Assembly (NCBI GenBank): GCA_049347715.1
Contig: CP186339.1
Coordinates: 1,984,001 to 2,048,000 of the forward strand
DNA: 64,000 nt
Direction of reading: 5' to 3'
Source: Thalassotalea_B piscium_A
GTDB lineage: Bacteria > Pseudomonadota > Gammaproteobacteria > Enterobacterales > Alteromonadaceae
The notes under the pieces are model-generated. The model was not told the origin of the DNA. It made no database searches and worked only from the letters and a program-made list of their open reading frames with translations. Position 1 is the first letter of the stretch. Each line of letters starts with the position of its first letter. The position numbers and the translations under genes were made by a program. Shown in pieces: positions 36,548 through 45,439 of the stretch.

Positions 36548-39500
36548 ATGAATAATCAATTTAAATTGAAAGCTATTTCTGTTGCAATAATGGCAACATT
36601 TATTACTTCAACTTATGCAACAGCAGCGGAAGTAAAAAAAGCTGAGGAAATTGTAAAAAACAACACTAAAGAAAGTAAAGCGAATAACATTGAGGTTATC
36701 GAGGTTACTGGTTTTAAGGGGAGTTTACGAAAGTCGATGAACTCAAAACGTTTCTCTGACAGTGTTAGTGATTCAATATTTGCTGAAGATGTGGGTAAAT
36801 CAACTGATCAAAATATCGGTGACGCATTATCACGCGTTACCGGTGTTACTGTTCAGGAAGAAGATGGTGAAGGTACAAGAATATCTGTACGTGGTGCAGG
36901 TCCAAACCTGAATCAAATAACACTTAACGGTGTTTCTTTAACCAGTGGTTTATCCGGCGGAGGCAATAATCCTTCTGCTGATCAAAGTGTTGATTTAAGC
37001 TCATTTTCTTCAGATATATTGTCATCAATTGACGTTGTTAAAACATCATCAGCAGATCAAGATGAAGGTTCATTAGGTGCAAGTGTTATTTTACGCACCA
37101 TTAAGCCACTTTCATTAAATGCGCCGCGTCGTTCGTTTAATATTGAAGGTCGATATAATGATTTTTCTCAAGAAAATGATGGCCGCATTGGTGCTAGTTT
37201 TGCTGACAAATTCCTCGAAGATACCTTAGGTTTTGTTATTACAGTTTCGCATGACACACAGAAAACACGTCAAGATAGAATAAACACTGACTGGGTTGAT
37301 TCTACTATTCCTATTGTAGATTTATTTGCTGATAGTGGTAGAACAGCGCACGACTTAGCTTCAGGTAAAGCAATCCGCCTTTTAAGTGAAGGCCAAACAG
37401 TTGCAGATCTACTCAATTGGGATCCAGAGACACAAATAGCTGTAGATGGACCGTTAGATGTTTTAGCGAGAAATTCGACTGATGTTTCTGTAACTTCAAA
37501 TGAACGTGAAAGGTTTTCAGTTTCAACAGGCCTAGAATGGCAAATGTCAGATTTTACCAATATTCAACTTGATGTTACTCACACGAAACAAACTGTGACA
37601 ACTGATTATCATAACTTTCGTTTGAACTTTGCACCTTTAACTGGGGTTTCTTCAAATGATCCGCTAACGGCTTGGAATGGTGTGAATTTAGAAACACGCA
37701 CACTTGATAAGTCATACAGTCGATCATCATCTGGTTTTTTTAACCGTAACCAAGGTGAACGAGAGCTAGAAACAAATGTTGTTTCATTTTCACTTGATCA
37801 TGAGTTTACCGATACTTTCCGTATGGCAATATCTGCAGGTTATTCTGGCACTGACGATGTGACTAACAACTTTGTCGGATTAACTACTGCGACATGGAAT
37901 ACAACTGGCCGCGCACTTGTCGATGGTATGCCGGCTGAAATTATTGAACCTATTGGTCTAGATTGTACGTTCAGTGGTGGTGATTGTACGTTTGCAATGG
38001 GGCAAACTGCCGCAGTAATTGATCCGTTCGACGGTAGCGTTACTCAAGCGACAAGTCGTTTTAATCCCTTTGATTTAGAAGCTAACCATCTTGGTGGCTT
38101 AACTTTCAGAGATAACAATCAATCAGATAAGAACAAACAAATTAAAGTTGACTTTGATTGGGATGTTGAGCTTCTTGATACCATAACAAGTGTTGAATTT
38201 GGTTTTAAATACTCAAACCGTAATAAAGATGTTTATACGCAAAATCAAACTATTAATACCGGTACTGCCTTGGTTGATCGAAGTGATCCAAATATTAACT
38301 ACAGTACTGTGGGTATGGGGTCTATTGGCGTAATTGACATGATGTCAGGTGAAGCCTTTCCATACGATAACTTTGCTGAAGATCTAGTTGGTGACCGCAG
38401 CGCTGCATTTTTTGGTGGTTGGCCAATGCTTGATGCAAATAAAGCAATTGCTGCCTTTGCAGGTAGAGATCCTGGAACTGTTGGTGTGAGTGCCAATGCA
38501 CTAGGTACTCGTGAAATTGAAACAGAGTCAAATTCGGCTTATGTCAAAATTAACTTTGAAGGTTTCGAAGGTCGTTTAACCGGTAATATTGGTTTGCGCT
38601 ATATTAAAGATACCAATACCGCTTCAGGTGTAGGTGGTATTAACTATTATCGTAATCCACATTTGCTTGACCCTTATGACTTACTTATTGCTCGTCGTCT
38701 AGGTGATATAAATGGTTCACAAGTTTGTGCAGAACCTACCGCTAATATTAATCCTGAGACAGGTCTGGCAGATACTCGTTTTGGAGCGTCTAACCAAGAT
38801 CAATTAACGGGTTGTTGGGATTGGGCATTAACTCATGGGTATGATTTAACTAATGACGATACTATTCCTTATGTGAATGGTGCTTGGGTGTTACCCGGTG
38901 GAATGGATACTAATAATTTAACTAACATTGATTATTCTGGTGCAACTCCTGTTGTAAATGGTCTTTCACCTTTACCTAATCAAATTTATGATATTAATGG
39001 TAATTTGGTTGATGTAACACGAAGTAATCATAGAAGTTTTAATGCTAATGGTGCTGTTTGGCAATATTTAGACTTATCTACTGCTTGGACAGGTCCAAAT
39101 GGTAATGTTGATTCATCAAGTCGTCGTGAAGCCTCCGTTGGCGGAACTAATTCAGAGACATTATTGCTTCCAAGTTTAAATCTTAACTATATGATCAATG
39201 ATGAAATGATTGGTCGTTTCGCTGCTTCGAAAACCATGTCTAGACCACAATTTGATTCATTAAATCCACGTCTACAAATTAATGAGAACATTTGGGGGCC
39301 AACGGCTCAAGGTAGTGCCGGTAACACCAACCTAAAACCGCTTGAATCTAAAAACTTAGATTTATCATTTGAGTGGTATTTCGACGAAGCTAGCCTTGTT
39401 TCTGTTGCTTTATTTTACAAAAAAATGTCTAACTTTGAAGAAACAGTTGCCACACCATTTCACTATAAAGATGTGCGTTCTGAATACGACTTAACTGATG

Positions 39501-40195
39501 CGAATTTATTACTTGATTATGATGAAAATCGTCAGCCAGGTGATGCCGATAATTGTATGCCACATCGTTACCCAGGTGGTTCATTAGCCAGTGAGTGGAA
39601 AATAGAATGTCATACCGCCATTATCGATATCATTAAAAATGGTAAAGGCGCAAAAATTAAAGGATTAGAGTTGGGTTATACCCAAAACTATGACTTTTTA
39701 CCGGGTATTTTATCTGGTTTAGGCTTAAGCCTTAATTACACATATCAAAACTCTGAAAAAGAAATTGAAGCGATTGGTAGCTCTGGTTTATATACTCAAC
39801 CGTTACCTCAAGCGTTCACGCCTAAGCATTCAGCTAACGTGACAATTTTCTATGAAAAAGATGGTTTACAACTTCGCTTAGCTAATCGTTTTACAGACGT
39901 ACAGTTAGTTGATGATGGGGTATCAGGTGGTGCGATTTGGCAAGAATCAAGCAATAGGGTCGACTTTAGTTCAAGTTATTCGTTTAACAAGACTTATAGC
40001 TTAACTTTTCAAGTGAGTAACCTTACTGATGAAGTACATCGTACTTTCTACACTAGCTACGATACACAAAATCAAGCTGGTGAGATTGTATTCGATGAAG
40101 GCGACGCTACTGATGGTGGTGTAACTCAAGATCGCACTGTATCCGTTTATAAAAATGGCCGTCAATACCGTATAGGTATTAGAGCGACATTTTAA
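36548..40195 (+). CDS. TonB-dependent receptor for galactan oligosaccharides
   Basis: A 1215-residue outer-membrane receptor. A signal peptide ends near TYATAAE; VIEVTGFKGSLRKSMNSKR is the TonB-box-like start; the plug has DQNIGDALSRVTGVTVQEEDGEG and ISVRGAGPNLNQITLNG. The long beta-barrel ends in RIGIRATF with a C-terminal Phe, the usual outer-membrane sorting residue. This is the large, sugar-uptake-type TonB receptor common in Alteromonadales and Caulobacter. GGGGAG precedes the ATG. It is paired with a downstream lipoprotein and a terminator closes this two-gene unit. Confidence 0.92.
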   Translation: MNNQFKLKAISVAIMATFITSTYATAAEVKKAEEIVKNNTKESKANNIEVIEVTGFKGSLRKSMNSKRFSDSVSDSIFAEDVGKSTDQNIGDALSRVTGVTVQEEDGEGTRISVRGAGPNLNQITLNGVSLTSGLSGGGNNPSADQSVDLSSFSSDILSSIDVVKTSSADQDEGSLGASVILRTIKPLSLNAPRRSFNIEGRYNDFSQENDGRIGASFADKFLEDTLGFVITVSHDTQKTRQDRINTDWVDSTIPIVDLFADSGRTAHDLASGKAIRLLSEGQTVADLLNWDPETQIAVDGPLDVLARNSTDVSVTSNERERFSVSTGLEWQMSDFTNIQLDVTHTKQTVTTDYHNFRLNFAPLTGVSSNDPLTAWNGVNLETRTLDKSYSRSSSGFFNRNQGERELETNVVSFSLDHEFTDTFRMAISAGYSGTDDVTNNFVGLTTATWNTTGRALVDGMPAEIIEPIGLDCTFSGGDCTFAMGQTAAVIDPFDGSVTQATSRFNPFDLEANHLGGLTFRDNNQSDKNKQIKVDFDWDVELLDTITSVEFGFKYSNRNKDVYTQNQTINTGTALVDRSDPNINYSTVGMGSIGVIDMMSGEAFPYDNFAEDLVGDRSAAFFGGWPMLDANKAIAAFAGRDPGTVGVSANALGTREIETESNSAYVKINFEGFEGRLTGNIGLRYIKDTNTASGVGGINYYRNPHLLDPYDLLIARRLGDINGSQVCAEPTANINPETGLADTRFGASNQDQLTGCWDWALTHGYDLTNDDTIPYVNGAWVLPGGMDTNNLTNIDYSGATPVVNGLSPLPNQIYDINGNLVDVTRSNHRSFNANGAVWQYLDLSTAWTGPNGNVDSSSRREASVGGTNSETLLLPSLNLNYMINDEMIGRFAASKTMSRPQFDSLNPRLQINENIWGPTAQGSAGNTNLKPLESKNLDLSFEWYFDEASLVSVALFYKKMSNFEETVATPFHYKDVRSEYDLTDANLLLDYDENRQPGDADNCMPHRYPGGSLASEWKIECHTAIIDIIKNGKGAKIKGLELGYTQNYDFLPGILSGLGLSLNYTYQNSEKEIEAIGSSGLYTQPLPQAFTPKHSANVTIFYEKDGLQLRLANRFTDVQLVDDGVSGGAIWQESSNRVDFSSSYSFNKTYSLTFQVSNLTDEVHRTFYTSYDTQNQAGEIVFDEGDATDGGVTQDRTVSVYKNGRQYRIGIRATF

Positions 40196-40314
40196 TAAAC
40201 ACTATAAACCATTAAAAATAACTATAAAAACTTGGTTAAACATTAAATTTCCTAGGTCCATAACATCGGGGCATAGCAAAATAATTTAACCAAGTAATAA
40301 ATTGGAGTTGTAAG

Positions 40315-42066
40315 ATGAAAACTAACTTACTTAAAAAAACTATGTTACTAACGATGATTTCTGCATCGTTAATAAGCTGTGGTGGCGCTGACAAAGGGCT
40401 GGATTATAATTTTAAGTCGAAAAATGCTGTGCAGTTTCCTGAAGATCCATTAGTGGTAACACTTGATGAAGTTAGCGGTGATGTACAAGTAGATTTACTA
40501 TTTGGCGCTACAGTAGATAATCAACCGATTGATTCATCAGAATCAACAGTATTTGTTCGTAATTTCCGTTTCGCACCGCTCAATGAAAATTTTGTAACAC
40601 CACAATCTGCAGGTAATGTACCAAGCCAACCTGTATCACCGTTTTCGGTTTCAGAGGATCAAACAAAGTTAATTGTTGCTACTGATGCCTTCGACCAAGC
40701 GTTACGGATGTGTGATACCACTGATGTTAAAGGTGCTGTTGATGCTGATGGCAATAATATTGGTGATGGTGTACGAGATTTTCCACAATCAATTACCTAC
40801 AGTGTGCATTACGTCATTGACAATGGTTTTGACTTAGCACCGGGTGTAGAGCCGACAGAGCGCGAATTGTTATTAACCATAAATGCTATTACTGATCCTG
40901 TTACTGAAGTACAAGCCTTTGATATCAACGTAGCTGTTGGTGATCAACAACCTATGTTGTCTTCTACCGCACCTACCTATGCTTGTAATAATAATTTAAC
41001 GTATGAGGTAGCAGATAGTTCAATTGCTGAAGTTGATGCAGAGGGCAATATTACGGGCATTAATATTGGTGAAACTGAAATTACGGTTACCAGTGAAGAA
41101 AATCAAGAACTACAAGCTACAGCAATGATAAAAGTGACTCCTAGCTTTAACATAGCCATTGAAAATCAGGATTACAATGCGCTTGGTGCTCCGTTAGGTA
41201 CTAAAACCGTACCCACATGTACCCATGTTGGTATTAATGTTGTTCCTTCTTTGATTAATGACGAATTAACAGGTACTTATACATATAACTGGATGTCTGA
41301 TAATGCAAATGCAGCTTTTGCTATGGAAGAAAGCGATGGTGTTTTTGGTGCAACGGGTCGCTTTACTAACACATTAGCAGTAGGTGAAACGGCAAATTTA
41401 GATGTTAATTATAATACGGGTTACACAGGAACGACTCAAGCGAGTGAAGTGATTGGGCAAACTATTGCAGTCACAGCGGTAGAAAACCTTTCATGTAATC
41501 CTGGTGTTTCAGCTCATCCTGCCGGTTTTAATACTGATCTTAAGTTAGATAAAACAGGAGCAGCTTATAAAGAAGCATGGGTTACACTTGCATCAACGCA
41601 ATTATCAGGTGCAGCTATCCAGATTACGGGTCAGGGTGAAGACAGAACGAATGCCCATCAAGAAGTATGGAATAAACAGCGTAATTGGTATTCTGCAACC
41701 TATGGTACTGGTACAGGATCAGTAGGTAAGAAATATCGATTCTCTGTATGGGTTAAATTAAACCAATTACCTACTCAGCCATTAACGTTGACTCAATCAT
41801 TAACTGCATGGGCGTACGAAGGAGCCCCCTCAGGACCTGGTTTTGATCTTCGTCGTGACAAAGCTGGTATTGCATCAGCACCACTTAAAGCTACAACTGA
41901 TTGGCAGTTAGTTGAGTTAGTGGATGAATTGTCAGGCACAAAAGTATGGACAGTTCCAAGTGAATGGAACTTAGTTACTGATGTTTTTCAGTTCTGGGAA
42001 GTATACGGCCTAGAAGCAGGACAAAGTATTATTCTTGATGAAGCTTCAATTGTAGAAGTTGAATAA
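40315..42066 (+). CDS. Ig-like (Big2) lipoprotein, candidate surface glycan-binding protein
   Basis: A 583-residue lipoprotein (lipobox LISCG, Cys near 22). Visible parts are an N-terminal beta-rich segment to about residue 200, a bacterial Ig-like Big2 repeat (about 225-275, TYEVADSSIAEVDAEGNITG, then GETEITVTSEE), a second Ig-like part, and a C-terminal domain (about 410-583) with a jelly-roll look typical of carbohydrate-binding modules (KYRFSVWVKL, GFDLRRD, SIILDEASI). It follows the TonB receptor by 119 bases and ends at a terminator. By position it would be the functional counterpart of a SusD-like or surface glycan-binding protein; this is inference, and no catalytic motif was seen. 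Confidence 0.7.
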   Translation: MKTNLLKKTMLLTMISASLISCGGADKGLDYNFKSKNAVQFPEDPLVVTLDEVSGDVQVDLLFGATVDNQPIDSSESTVFVRNFRFAPLNENFVTPQSAGNVPSQPVSPFSVSEDQTKLIVATDAFDQALRMCDTTDVKGAVDADGNNIGDGVRDFPQSITYSVHYVIDNGFDLAPGVEPTERELLLTINAITDPVTEVQAFDINVAVGDQQPMLSSTAPTYACNNNLTYEVADSSIAEVDAEGNITGINIGETEITVTSEENQELQATAMIKVTPSFNIAIENQDYNALGAPLGTKTVPTCTHVGINVVPSLINDELTGTYTYNWMSDNANAAFAMEESDGVFGATGRFTNTLAVGETANLDVNYNTGYTGTTQASEVIGQTIAVTAVENLSCNPGVSAHPAGFNTDLKLDKTGAAYKEAWVTLASTQLSGAAIQITGQGEDRTNAHQEVWNKQRNWYSATYGTGTGSVGKKYRFSVWVKLNQLPTQPLTLTQSLTAWAYEGAPSGPGFDLRRDKAGIASAPLKATTDWQLVELVDELSGTKVWTVPSEWNLVTDVFQFWEVYGLEAGQSIILDEASIVEVE

Positions 42067-42083
42067 TCATTAATTAAACTAAT

Positions 42084-42106
42084 AAGCTACCTTCGGGTAG
42101 CTTTTT
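42084..42106 (+). terminator. intrinsic terminator after the TonB receptor / lipoprotein pair
   Basis: AAGCTACC (42084-42091), loop TTCG, GGTAGCTT (42096-42103) and further T. The UUCG tetraloop makes this an unusually stable hairpin. It sits just upstream of the next GH16 gene, which argues against a TTG start at 42108. Confidence 0.88.
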
Positions 42107-42119
42107 CTTGGACGATATC

Positions 42120-43127
42120 ATGCCTTCTTTACCTTCACATGAATTAAGTTTACAAATGTTATATCAAAAAGCATTGCCGACCATATGCACAACATTTAGC
42201 TTAATGTTATTGAGTAGCTGTGCGTCAACATCACAACAGCCATCTTCATTTACTCCATTAATTGAATCTCCTACTCGAGGTGACTGGCAATATGTAAGTC
42301 AACTATCAGACGAATTTAATGCCGACAAAATAAATTTACAAAAATGGACTAATGACCCTAATGACTGGGGACCATGGTCATGGGATCAAAAAAACACTCA
42401 AGTAAAAGACGGAAATTTAAACATTTCTTTAACTTATGAAGAGCATACCGCTAAACGTTGGTCAGGACATAAAGAAAAAGTAGATGTTAATTTATTTTAT
42501 AAATCGGGCATTCTACGCAGCCATCATTATCAAACCTATGGTTATTACGAAGTACGTATGAAAGGCATTCCAACATTTCCAGGTTCAAGTCCAGCATTTT
42601 GGATTTATAGTCTTAATGAAGAAATTAATACTATGGGGCTTAAAACATCAGAAGAAGGGAAACCTACTTATTCTGAGGTAGATATTGTTGAATTACAGCA
42701 ATCAGAATGGATTGAGGGTAGTTATAAAAAATACGATGGCGCTAATGTTATCGATATGAATTTACACACCCGTGTAATTGAAAACGGTAAAGAAGTTTGG
42801 AAAAGACCGGGCAAATACCCAGAGTTAACACGTAATAAAATTCAAGCTGACTTCGACGCCCGTGATGATTTTCATGTCTACGGAGCAGAAGTATCGGAAG
42901 AAAAAGTCACTTGGTATATTGATGGAAAAAAAGTGGCTGAAAAGCCCAATATTTATTGGCATTTACCTATGCATGTGACCTTATCCTTAGGGTTAAGACG
43001 ACCACATGTTACTTATAATAATTGTCCTGATGGACTTGCGCGCTGTGCTGTACCAGAAGAGGCTACAGCTAAAGGGTATCCAAGTGCAATGCAAGTTGAT
43101 TGGGTCAGAGTATATAAAAAGCGTTAA
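42120..43127 (+). CDS. GH16 kappa-carrageenase-like lipoprotein (GH16_17 type)
   Basis: An endo-hydrolase predicted to cut beta-1,4 links of kappa-carrageenan. It aligns by eye along its length with Pseudoalteromonas carrageenovora CgkA: DEFN near the start, GYYEVRMKG, TFPGSSPAFWIYS, the catalytic SEVDIVELQQ (Glu186, Asp188, Glu191 counted from 42120), NGKEVWKRPG, DFHVYGAEV, ITWY-like VTWYIDG, and TLSLGLRRPH. A lipobox LLSSC anchors it. The start is uncertain: ATG 42120 or ATG 42156, the latter giving a tidier signal peptide (MLYQKALPTICTTF); neither has a good ribosome binding site. It heads a four-gene unit ending with the lipoprotein lactonase. Confidence 0.85.
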   Translation: MPSLPSHELSLQMLYQKALPTICTTFSLMLLSSCASTSQQPSSFTPLIESPTRGDWQYVSQLSDEFNADKINLQKWTNDPNDWGPWSWDQKNTQVKDGNLNISLTYEEHTAKRWSGHKEKVDVNLFYKSGILRSHHYQTYGYYEVRMKGIPTFPGSSPAFWIYSLNEEINTMGLKTSEEGKPTYSEVDIVELQQSEWIEGSYKKYDGANVIDMNLHTRVIENGKEVWKRPGKYPELTRNKIQADFDARDDFHVYGAEVSEEKVTWYIDGKKVAEKPNIYWHLPMHVTLSLGLRRPHVTYNNCPDGLARCAVPEEATAKGYPSAMQVDWVRVYKKR

Positions 43128-43178
43128 TTAAACTTAACTCCTTTTAAACTATAACCATAAATAGAAAAATATAAAATT

Positions 43179-44621
43179 ATGTTGAATAAAATACTTCTCA
43201 CAACAATCGTGTTGTCATTTGTTTCAGCTTGCCAAGTGCAAGGTAATAAAGAATATAGCAGTGAAAAAACGTTGGTTAATGCAAATCAAACGTTAATCAC
43301 TAGTGCGCTAGCTCCCGCATCTGATAAAAATAACAAACAAGGTTGGCTATTAAATACCAAAGTTAGCGATGAATTCAACGCTAAAGAGATAGATGAATCT
43401 AAGTGGTATATTCAGGGGAAAAATAAAGAATTCTATTTATGGAAAGGTAGAGCACCTTCACAGTTTGCCCCTCATAATGTTAGCCAAAAAGACGGTAAAT
43501 TAATATTAACCACACAGTGGCAACCAGATTATGAATTTGTTGGCAAACCACCTAAGAAGCAAGCGGCAGAAGGTTTTAAATATGAAAACATAACCACTGC
43601 AGCTGTTATTGCACAAAACTCCTTTTTATATGGCTACATGGAAGTCAAAGTTAAAATACCAAAAGCGGCAATGACAGGCGCTTTTTGGGCAACGGGATAT
43701 CATTCAGAAATTGATATTTTTGAGCATATTGGCAAGGTAAATAAAGGTAATGCTGATGTGGAAAAGAAGTTTACTACTTCTATCCACGATTGGCGTCCTG
43801 GCCACCCAGCCAAGAATAAAGTTTGGAAAACAACTAAAGAAATTGATTTCGATATGACCGAAGACTTCCATGTTTTTGGTGTTGAATGGTCAGATGAATT
43901 TTTGAAAGTATACATTGATGGTGAATTAGTCAGTAACACATCTAAAGCTGAAATTGGTGATGCATGGGTACTTAATAACCCTTTAGAATTATGGTTTGAT
44001 TCTGAAGTGTTTCCTTGGCATGGCATACCTAAAGAAGAAAATTTGCCTGCAACCTTTGAAGTGGATTATGTCAGAGTTTGGCAAAAACCAAATCCAAATT
44101 TATTAGCGCCGGCATTCTTTGGTTTTGAAGGGCCTTATATCAAGAAAGTATCACCCAAGCCACACAACCGTCAAAAATACGCCCAAGAATGGTTTATCAA
44201 AGACAAGGATACACAATTTGTTTCGATAACTGATGATAAAGACTTTATGTTTTCTAGTGGTCGTAAAAGTTTGAAATTTCAGCAAAACCAAGCATTACCA
44301 GGTAAAGAGGTTGTTGCGTTTTCACCGAACGGAAGTGTGTCACTACCAGCAGGGGATTTCGAGTTATCAATGGATGTATGGCTAGCGCCAAATACTAATA
44401 TAAAGCAGCTAGACATAACGCTTGAAGCGCCTTGGAAAACCTTGAAAGCTATCGATTTATCATCAATAGAGGTTGGTAAATGGGTGAAGGTTTCAACTCA
44501 ATTCACTCGTAAAAATCCATCGGCAGAAAACGATAGGTTGCGCATTATTCTGTCAGAAAAGCACCTTAAAGGTACAGGTAATACACTTTATATTGACAAT
44601 ATCAGTATCACTGAAAAGTAA
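43179..44621 (+). CDS. GH16 galactanase lipoprotein with C-terminal accessory domain
   Basis: A 480-residue lipoprotein (lipobox FVSAC near residue 18). The GH16 catalytic part (about 45-310) has LWKGRAPSQF, the active site SEIDIFEH (Glu177, Asp179, Glu182), TSIHDWRPG and LWFDSEVFPWHGIP. It is the close relative of the GH16 at 27365, sharing the WxGRAPxxF and xIHDW motifs, and not of the kappa-carrageenase at 42120. A further 160 residues form a beta-rich module (RKSLKFQQNQ, GDFELSMDVWLAP, NTLYIDNISI) with the look of a carbohydrate-binding module. It follows the preceding gene by 51 bases. Confidence 0.85.
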   Translation: MLNKILLTTIVLSFVSACQVQGNKEYSSEKTLVNANQTLITSALAPASDKNNKQGWLLNTKVSDEFNAKEIDESKWYIQGKNKEFYLWKGRAPSQFAPHNVSQKDGKLILTTQWQPDYEFVGKPPKKQAAEGFKYENITTAAVIAQNSFLYGYMEVKVKIPKAAMTGAFWATGYHSEIDIFEHIGKVNKGNADVEKKFTTSIHDWRPGHPAKNKVWKTTKEIDFDMTEDFHVFGVEWSDEFLKVYIDGELVSNTSKAEIGDAWVLNNPLELWFDSEVFPWHGIPKEENLPATFEVDYVRVWQKPNPNLLAPAFFGFEGPYIKKVSPKPHNRQKYAQEWFIKDKDTQFVSITDDKDFMFSSGRKSLKFQQNQALPGKEVVAFSPNGSVSLPAGDFELSMDVWLAPNTNIKQLDITLEAPWKTLKAIDLSSIEVGKWVKVSTQFTRKNPSAENDRLRIILSEKHLKGTGNTLYIDNISITEK

Positions 44622-44634
44622 GAGGATGAATTAA

Positions 44635-45438
44635 ATGTTGATAGCTCATAAGATGTTAATAAATTTTTTTAAACTTGCGCTAGCGATACTGATTTTTCAA
44701 CCACACCTTGTTCTTGCAGAAGATAAAATCAATGCTTTTAGTGTTCAAGAAACGCTAACTGTTGGTGAAATACCTGTCATCAAGATTGATGTAGACGTGA
44801 CAAAAAAACGTGACTTACATGTGATTCTTAAAAATGGCAAAACTCAGCGTAATATCAATACGATTAAAAAGCCGATTAAAAGAACTGGCAAGTATCATTT
44901 TAACTTTGATATTGATGAGCTGCCACCGGGTAATTACCGTTGGAATGCATTTATAACGCCACGAAAAAAAAATGGCAATGACCGTATAGGTGATACCGCT
45001 ACTCAAATGATGCGAGTAATAACAGTAGAGCAAGCGGCGATCAATCAACAGAAGTTAAAGGAGCTTCCAAAAAACAATAAGGTTAATAAAGCCACAGAAA
45101 AGCATAAAAAGGTTGCAAGTAAGGATGGGTTTAAGAAAATTAACTGGCCAAAAAACATCTCAAATAACGATGCCTATATCTTAACTGTGGATTATTTGGT
45201 AACGAAGGCAAGAGATATCCATATAAAATTACTAAACAGTGAAAACTGGGAAGAGCATGGGAAAGTAAAAATTAGTGTTAATGAAAATGGTACATTTTCA
45301 CTGCCATTTGACTCATTGTTAGAAAATTTCGGCCCTGGAAAATACGCATGGGTATTGTCGATTACTGAAGTAGGTGAGCCGGATAATATAGTGAAAAAAA
45401 TGGGTCGACATTTTGTTATTTCAAAGCCGGAGAAATAA
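44635..45438 (+). CDS. exported protein with two repeated beta domains, function unknown
   Basis: A 267-residue protein with a signal peptide (cleavage likely after VLAED, about residue 29) and no lipobox. Two halves are recognisably duplicated: IDVDVTKKRDLHVILKN (about 50-66) with LPPGNYRWNAFIT, and VDYLVTKARDIHIKLLN (about 187-203) with FGPGKYAWVLSIT. They are joined by a lysine-rich linker (about 140-165). I do not recognise the domain; Ig- or Fn3-like strands are likely. GAGG precedes the ATG by 9 bases. It lies between the GH16 and a lactonase lipoprotein, 13 bases and 1 base away, so it belongs to the degradation unit and may bind glycan. Confidence 0.7.
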   Translation: MLIAHKMLINFFKLALAILIFQPHLVLAEDKINAFSVQETLTVGEIPVIKIDVDVTKKRDLHVILKNGKTQRNINTIKKPIKRTGKYHFNFDIDELPPGNYRWNAFITPRKKNGNDRIGDTATQMMRVITVEQAAINQQKLKELPKNNKVNKATEKHKKVASKDGFKKINWPKNISNNDAYILTVDYLVTKARDIHIKLLNSENWEEHGKVKISVNENGTFSLPFDSLLENFGPGKYAWVLSITEVGEPDNIVKKMGRHFVISKPEK

Positions 45439-45439
45439 T

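Noticed and set aside
42108..42119. TTG start for the kappa-carrageenase-like gene
   Set aside because: It lies 2 bases after a strong terminator and would add only four residues before an in-frame ATG.
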